Origin: Bin5 sp965242905
GTDB taxonomy: Bacteria > Chloroflexota > Anaerolineae > Caldilineales > Caldilineaceae
Length of the DNA stretch: 64,000 bases
Assembly (NCBI GenBank): GCA_965242905.1
Contig: CBDETM010000002.1
Location: 5,270,001 to 5,334,000 of the forward strand
Direction: 5' to 3'
A model generated the notes under the pieces. It was not told the origin of the DNA and ran no database searches. It worked only from the letters and a program-made list of their open reading frames with translations. The position numbers and the translations under genes were made by a program. Position 1 is the stretch's first letter. The number at the start of each line of letters is the position of its first letter. Below are positions 60,315-64,000 of the stretch, in pieces.

Positions 60315-61325
60315 ATGCGTCGAGTATTGTTAGTATGGTTTTTGGTAGCCGCCTTAGTGCTGGCAGCGTGCGGCGGGTCAGACGACGAGGCGGCTCCAGC
60401 CGATGAGCCTGCCAGAGAAGTGCAGACGGTGGCTGGGGGTTCAACCGGGGACGGACTACCTGAGGTGAATCCTTTGGAAGTGACAGGCGACATAATCACA
60501 GCTGGGAGCTCCACTGTGTTCCCCCTGTCCGAAGCGATGGCCGAGCGCTTCAAGGACGAAGGGTACGCCCACAACATCACCGTCGACAGCATCGGCAGCG
60601 GCGCCGGTTTCGAGCGCTTCTGCGTTGCCGGTGAATCGGACATCTCCAATGCCAGCCGGCCCATCACGGACTCCGAACGAGAATCCTGCGGGGCCATCGA
60701 CCGCGTCCCGATTGCGTTCCGCGTCGGCACCGATGCGCTGGCCGTTACTGTCAGCAAGGACAATGAGTTCGTCGATAATCTGTCCATGGAGCAGCTGGCG
60801 CTGGTCTTCTCCACCGCCACGACCTGGGCCGATGTCAACCCCGACTGGCCGGCGGCGCCGATTCAGCGTTTCAGCCCCGGCACCGACAGCGGTACTTTCG
60901 ACTACTTCGTCGAGGAGGTCTTCGACAAAGACATGGAGCCAATGCTGAGCGCCGACGCCATCCAGCTGTCCGAGGATGACAACGTCCTCGTCCAGGGTGT
61001 AACCGGCAGCCCCTACGCCGTCGGCTATTTTGGCTACGCCTACTACCAAGAAAACGCCGACATGCTGAAGATTGTCGCCATCAACGGCGTCGAGGCCACT
61101 GCGGCCAACGTCGACAACGGCGGCTACCCGCTTGCCCGCCCGCTCTACATCTACTCGGATGCAGGCATCATGGCCGAGAAGCCGCAGGTTGCAGCCTTCA
61201 TCAACTTCTACCTGACCTATGTCGACGAGGAGGTCGAGCGCGTCGGCTACTTCCCGGCTGAAGGATCCGTTCTTGAGGCCGCCAAGCAGAGCCTGCTTGA
61301 CGCAATGAAGTCGATGCAGCAATAG
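60315..61325 (+). CDS. pstS: Phosphate ABC transporter, substrate-binding lipoprotein PstS
   Basis: 336 residues, ATG after GGAGCATAC. Signal peptide with lipobox VLAAC (C19) and a linker of ~35 residues. Phosphate-site motifs: TAGSSTVFPLSEAM (about 62-75), SGAGFERFC, SDISNASRP and SPGTDSGTFDYF (about 190-203). Binds phosphate outside the membrane and hands it to PstC-PstA. A strong hairpin follows its stop, likely raising its amount relative to pstC and pstA. Confidence 0.95.
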   Translation: MRRVLLVWFLVAALVLAACGGSDDEAAPADEPAREVQTVAGGSTGDGLPEVNPLEVTGDIITAGSSTVFPLSEAMAERFKDEGYAHNITVDSIGSGAGFERFCVAGESDISNASRPITDSERESCGAIDRVPIAFRVGTDALAVTVSKDNEFVDNLSMEQLALVFSTATTWADVNPDWPAAPIQRFSPGTDSGTFDYFVEEVFDKDMEPMLSADAIQLSEDDNVLVQGVTGSPYAVGYFGYAYYQENADMLKIVAINGVEATAANVDNGGYPLARPLYIYSDAGIMAEKPQVAAFINFYLTYVDEEVERVGYFPAEGSVLEAAKQSLLDAMKSMQQ

Positions 61326-61341
61326 ATCGCTTCGAATTCTG

Positions 61342-61361
61342 TGGCCCGCGCCAGCGGGCCA
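61342..61361 (+). terminator. Hairpin between pstS and pstC
   Basis: GGCCCGC (61343-61349) pairs with GCGGGCC (61354-61360), loop GCCA, extended by a T-A pair. It lies 17 bp after the pstS stop and has no T-run. Typical place for an attenuator or mRNA stabiliser that boosts the binding protein. Confidence 0.6.
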
Positions 61362-61552
61362 GACGTGAAATTGGAAGAGTTGGGAACGGGACTAATCTCC
61401 ATCCTCGACTTTCCTAGTTGAAGTCAATGGGACTAGAGTGGCCGCAAATAAAGGCCGAATTGCATTTTGCATGAGGGCTGTGGCCAGGCCGTAAAGTTGC
61501 ATCGTTATTGGGCCTGCGCCCGCCGGTAACCTTGAAGATACGAGAGAATACC

Positions 61553-62563
61553 ATGACACGATCAGCGCCAGTTGCCCAAGCTGCCATTTCTGCGGAGTCG
61601 ATGCGCGGGCCGGTGGAAGGCGCGGAGAGTAACGACGATAGTGTCCTGGGCGGAGGACCCCAGATGGACCTGAGGCGCAAGCCCAGAGTTGCCGAGTCGA
61701 TTATACAGGGCTTGCTCTTCCTCTGCGGCGCCATTTCAGTCCTTACAACGTTGGGCATCGTCTATATTCTTGGGCGTGAATCACTTCTGTTTTTCGCCAG
61801 TGAGGAAGTGAACCTTCTGAAGTTTTTCGGAGGAACAGAATGGCAGCCCGCCATAGGAAAGTTCGGGATCTGGCCGCTGGTGACGGCCACCCTTATGGCG
61901 AGCCTGATAGCGATGGCCGTGGCGCTGCCAATAGGTCTGTGCGTAGCAATCTACCTGAGCGAATATGCACCTCAACGGACGCGAAGCATTTTGAAGCCTA
62001 TACTCGAAATCCTGGCAGGGATCCCAACCGTCGTCTACGGGTACTTTGCCCTGACTTTCATGACGCCACTGTTGCGCGGCATTTTTGGTCGTGATGTGGT
62101 GGAGATCTACAACACTGCTTCTGCCGGTATCGTCATCGGCATCTTGGTGATTCCACTCGTCAGTTCGATGAGCGAGGATGCATTGCGCGCTGTGCCAGGT
62201 TCGCTGCGCCAGGCCTCTTATGGAGTGGGGGCCACGAGACTTGAAACGGCAGTACGAATCGTGTTGCCGGCGGGGCTATCCGGCGTGGCAGCGGCCTTCA
62301 TTGTGGCCATTTCACGCGCGATTGGAGAGACGATGATCGTCGCCATCGCGGCGGGCGCCGGCCCAAACTTCACGTTCTCACCGTTTCGGGCCGCCGAAAC
62401 GATGACAGGGCATATTGTGCGCATCAGCGGCGGCGACCTCAGTTACGACTCGATCGACTACAACAGCATCTTTGCAGTCGGTCTGCTACTTTTTCTGCTG
62501 ACTCTTAGCCTCAATGTCTTGAGTCAATGGATCGTGCGCCGCTTCCGCGAGGAGTACGAGTGA
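61553..62563 (+). CDS. pstC: Phosphate ABC transporter permease PstC
   Basis: 336 residues from ATG at 61553 after GAGAGAATACC; an in-frame TTG at 61508 is less likely. A cytosolic tail of ~45 residues is followed by six membrane helices. The LAGIPTVVYGYFAL segment and the cytoplasmic motif EDALRAVPGSLRQASYGVGATR, next to SRAIGET, are diagnostic of PstC. Its stop overlaps the pstA start (TGATG). Confidence 0.95.
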   Translation: MTRSAPVAQAAISAESMRGPVEGAESNDDSVLGGGPQMDLRRKPRVAESIIQGLLFLCGAISVLTTLGIVYILGRESLLFFASEEVNLLKFFGGTEWQPAIGKFGIWPLVTATLMASLIAMAVALPIGLCVAIYLSEYAPQRTRSILKPILEILAGIPTVVYGYFALTFMTPLLRGIFGRDVVEIYNTASAGIVIGILVIPLVSSMSEDALRAVPGSLRQASYGVGATRLETAVRIVLPAGLSGVAAAFIVAISRAIGETMIVAIAAGAGPNFTFSPFRAAETMTGHIVRISGGDLSYDSIDYNSIFAVGLLLFLLTLSLNVLSQWIVRRFREEYE

Positions 62564-63855
62564 TGGCACTCAACCAACAGCGAGCTGCTACCCAGCCTGA
62601 TGACAGATTGATGCCCTCAGGGCCTGCCCACCACGATCAGGTGGTAGCGCGGCAGCGTCGAGGGAGGGCTTGGGCGGTCATCTTTCAGGCTGCGATGCTT
62701 GCTGGAATCATTGCCTTGTGCGCTCTTCTCCTGAACATTCTCAATCAGTCTTTCGGTTACGTTGCCATCGTCAACACCATTGATCCTGCGGAGCTGGCAG
62801 TGGACGGCGCGCCGCTGGACAGGCTGCCCAAGGATAAACTGGTGGAGATTCTGGAGGCGAATATTTCCTCGGGGTTGATGAGGCGGTATGAGCACGACAA
62901 GCCATTTGACGAAAGAAGCCGCGAGAACGTCCACAAGTTGATTCTTGAGCGGGTGGTAGAGCCGCAGGTACAGGCGACCTGGGGGCTGTTCGACTCACTG
63001 TTTGCGCGTGGGAACGTCTTTGCAGAGGCTGAAGAGCGCTATCCGGGATCTGACGTGTACTTCCGCAGCTGGCTTACGACCAGTTTCATCAGTAAGTCGC
63101 AGTCGAGCGAACCGCTGCGCGCCGGTGTTCGCACCGCGATATTGGGCTCCTTGTGGGTGGTTGCCATCACGATTCTCTTTTCCTTTCCCATTGGCGTGGG
63201 GGCAGCGATCTACCTGGAAGAGTACGCACACAAAGAGCGCGTACTCAATCGGTTGATTCAGACCAACATCAATAATCTGGCAGGCGTACCGTCGATAATT
63301 TACGGTATGTTAGGGTTGGCGATATTTGTTCGCATTCTGGAAGTTTTCACAAGCGGCGCGTTTCTTGGCGTAGGAGACCAGTCCACGGCCAACGGGCGCA
63401 CGATCATATCGGCCGGATTGACCCTAGGGCTGCTGATTCTCCCGCTAATCATAATCAACGGTCAGGAGGCGATTCGAGCCGTCCCCGGTTCTCTGCGGCA
63501 GGCGGGCTTCGGACTAGGGGCCACGCATTGGCAGGTGATTTGGCATCATGTGTTACCGAGCGCAGTGCCCGGCATCCTGACGGGAACGATTCTGGCGGTC
63601 AGCAGGGCGATTGGCGAGACCGCCCCGCTGGTCGTTGTCGGCGCCTCAACTTTCATCGCCCTGGATCCCAACGGGCCTTTCTCGAAGTTTACAGTTCTGC
63701 CTATCCAGATCTATCAGTGGACATCGCGACCGCAAGACGAATTCCGCAATCTGGCCGCGGCGGCTATTCTGGTTCTGCTGATTCTTCTATTGTCCCTAAA
63801 CGCATCCGCAGTGCTGCTGCGAAATCGCTTTGACCGCGGTCAGGCCAGCGCCTAG
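62563..63855 (+). CDS. pstA: Phosphate ABC transporter permease PstA, with large external loop
   Basis: 430 residues from ATG at 62563; a start at 62527 would overlap pstC by 37 bp. TM1 (38-60) is followed by an external domain of ~130 residues (61-190), much larger than in E. coli PstA (about 296 residues in total). Core permease motifs: LAGVPSIIYGMLGL, QEAIRAVPGSLRQAGFGLGAT, SRAIGETAPL. The loop probably contacts PstS or senses something outside. Transport function is clear; the role of the loop is not. Confidence 0.94.
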   Translation: MALNQQRAATQPDDRLMPSGPAHHDQVVARQRRGRAWAVIFQAAMLAGIIALCALLLNILNQSFGYVAIVNTIDPAELAVDGAPLDRLPKDKLVEILEANISSGLMRRYEHDKPFDERSRENVHKLILERVVEPQVQATWGLFDSLFARGNVFAEAEERYPGSDVYFRSWLTTSFISKSQSSEPLRAGVRTAILGSLWVVAITILFSFPIGVGAAIYLEEYAHKERVLNRLIQTNINNLAGVPSIIYGMLGLAIFVRILEVFTSGAFLGVGDQSTANGRTIISAGLTLGLLILPLIIINGQEAIRAVPGSLRQAGFGLGATHWQVIWHHVLPSAVPGILTGTILAVSRAIGETAPLVVVGASTFIALDPNGPFSKFTVLPIQIYQWTSRPQDEFRNLAAAAILVLLILLLSLNASAVLLRNRFDRGQASA

Positions 63856-63871
63856 AGGAGTTTCTGACATC

Positions 63872-64000
63872 ATGACAGTCGTTATTGATCGCCGTTCCCA
63901 GATCAAGGATGAAACTGGCAGTTTGTCTCCCAGTGGGTCGGGAAGGTATGCCATCGAAGCCGAAAAGATGAACGTCTATTACGGCGACTTTTGCGCGGTA
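63872..64000 (+). CDS. pstB: Phosphate ABC transporter ATPase PstB (partial)
   Basis: First 43 codons only; the window ends inside the gene. ATG at 63872 follows GAGGAG 12-15 bp upstream. The EAEKMNVYYGDFCAV segment is the typical start of the PstB ATPase domain. A polar N-terminal tail of ~28 residues precedes it. Confidence 0.9.
   Translation, partial: MTVVIDRRSQIKDETGSLSPSGSGRYAIEAEKMNVYYGDFCAV

Overview
The window (about 64 kb, GC-rich, densely coding) looks like a chromosomal contig of an uncultured Chloroflexota bacterium, perhaps of the Caldilinea/Anaerolinea side and perhaps marine or host-associated. This is inference: it rests on an archaeal-type HMG-CoA synthase next to an HMG-CoA reductase, long PstA and PstC proteins, expanded phytanoyl-CoA dioxygenase-like enzymes, peptide-type ABC transporters beside catabolic enzymes, and GC-rich non-coding dispersed repeats. 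There is no rRNA, no convincing tRNA, no CRISPR array, no transposase and no prophage.

Layout. 1-15.2 kb (+ strand) is an uptake and catabolism region. It holds the end of a solute-binding protein, two Dpp/Opp-type permeases and two ATPases, followed by a beta-keto acid cleavage enzyme, a TIM-barrel isomerase, a zinc alcohol dehydrogenase and an amidohydrolase. After a non-coding repeat come a small unknown protein, two PhyH-type dioxygenases, a thiamine-diphosphate enzyme, an NHL beta-propeller protein and a third PhyH. 15.2-18.7 kb (- strand) holds lipase-like, GNAT, Nudix and unknown genes. 19.1-23.7 kb has RNase D (+), FtsH (-) and a fourth PhyH (-). 24.1-31.5 kb (+) has three membrane proteins, two of them resembling complex I antiporter subunits but with no NADH or hydrogenase module, then HMG-CoA reductase and HMG-CoA synthase. 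31.7-36.3 kb (-) is mfd and pth. 36.7-42.1 kb (-) is an envelope region: a secreted FN3/leucine-rich-repeat protein, a Pro/Thr-rich membrane-anchored protein, a DsbB-cytochrome c fusion and a DsbA-like thioredoxin. 42.5-48.3 kb is mixed metabolism. 49.3-56.7 kb (+) holds a Flp-like pilin, ComF, HPF, a glycosyltransferase, a NYN nuclease, a membrane protein and M20 and M14 peptidases. 56.8-64 kb (+) is a phosphate-starvation locus: response regulator, sensor kinase, pstS, pstC, pstA and the start of pstB.

How parts fit together. The Pst transporter and the adjacent two-component system form a PhoPR-Pst unit, with 11-bp-phased TTAAYG repeats before pstS. HMG-CoA synthase and reductase make mevalonate from acetoacetyl-CoA. 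The Dsb pair should oxidise exported proteins, and the fused cytochrome c may receive the electrons. The first 15 kb look like a route for a compound imported by a peptide-family transporter; its substrate cannot be read from sequence.

Most noteworthy non-coding signal: a 66-bp core identical in three intergenic places (8939, 28635, 48921; same orientation, about 20 kb apart), predicted to fold as a three-way junction. It is embedded in a larger modular element of which one copy looks complete and two look partial. Other items worth a second look are the complex I-like membrane trio, the DsbB-cytochrome c fusion, a structured leader before the LRR gene, and paired inverted repeats between rnd and ftsH.
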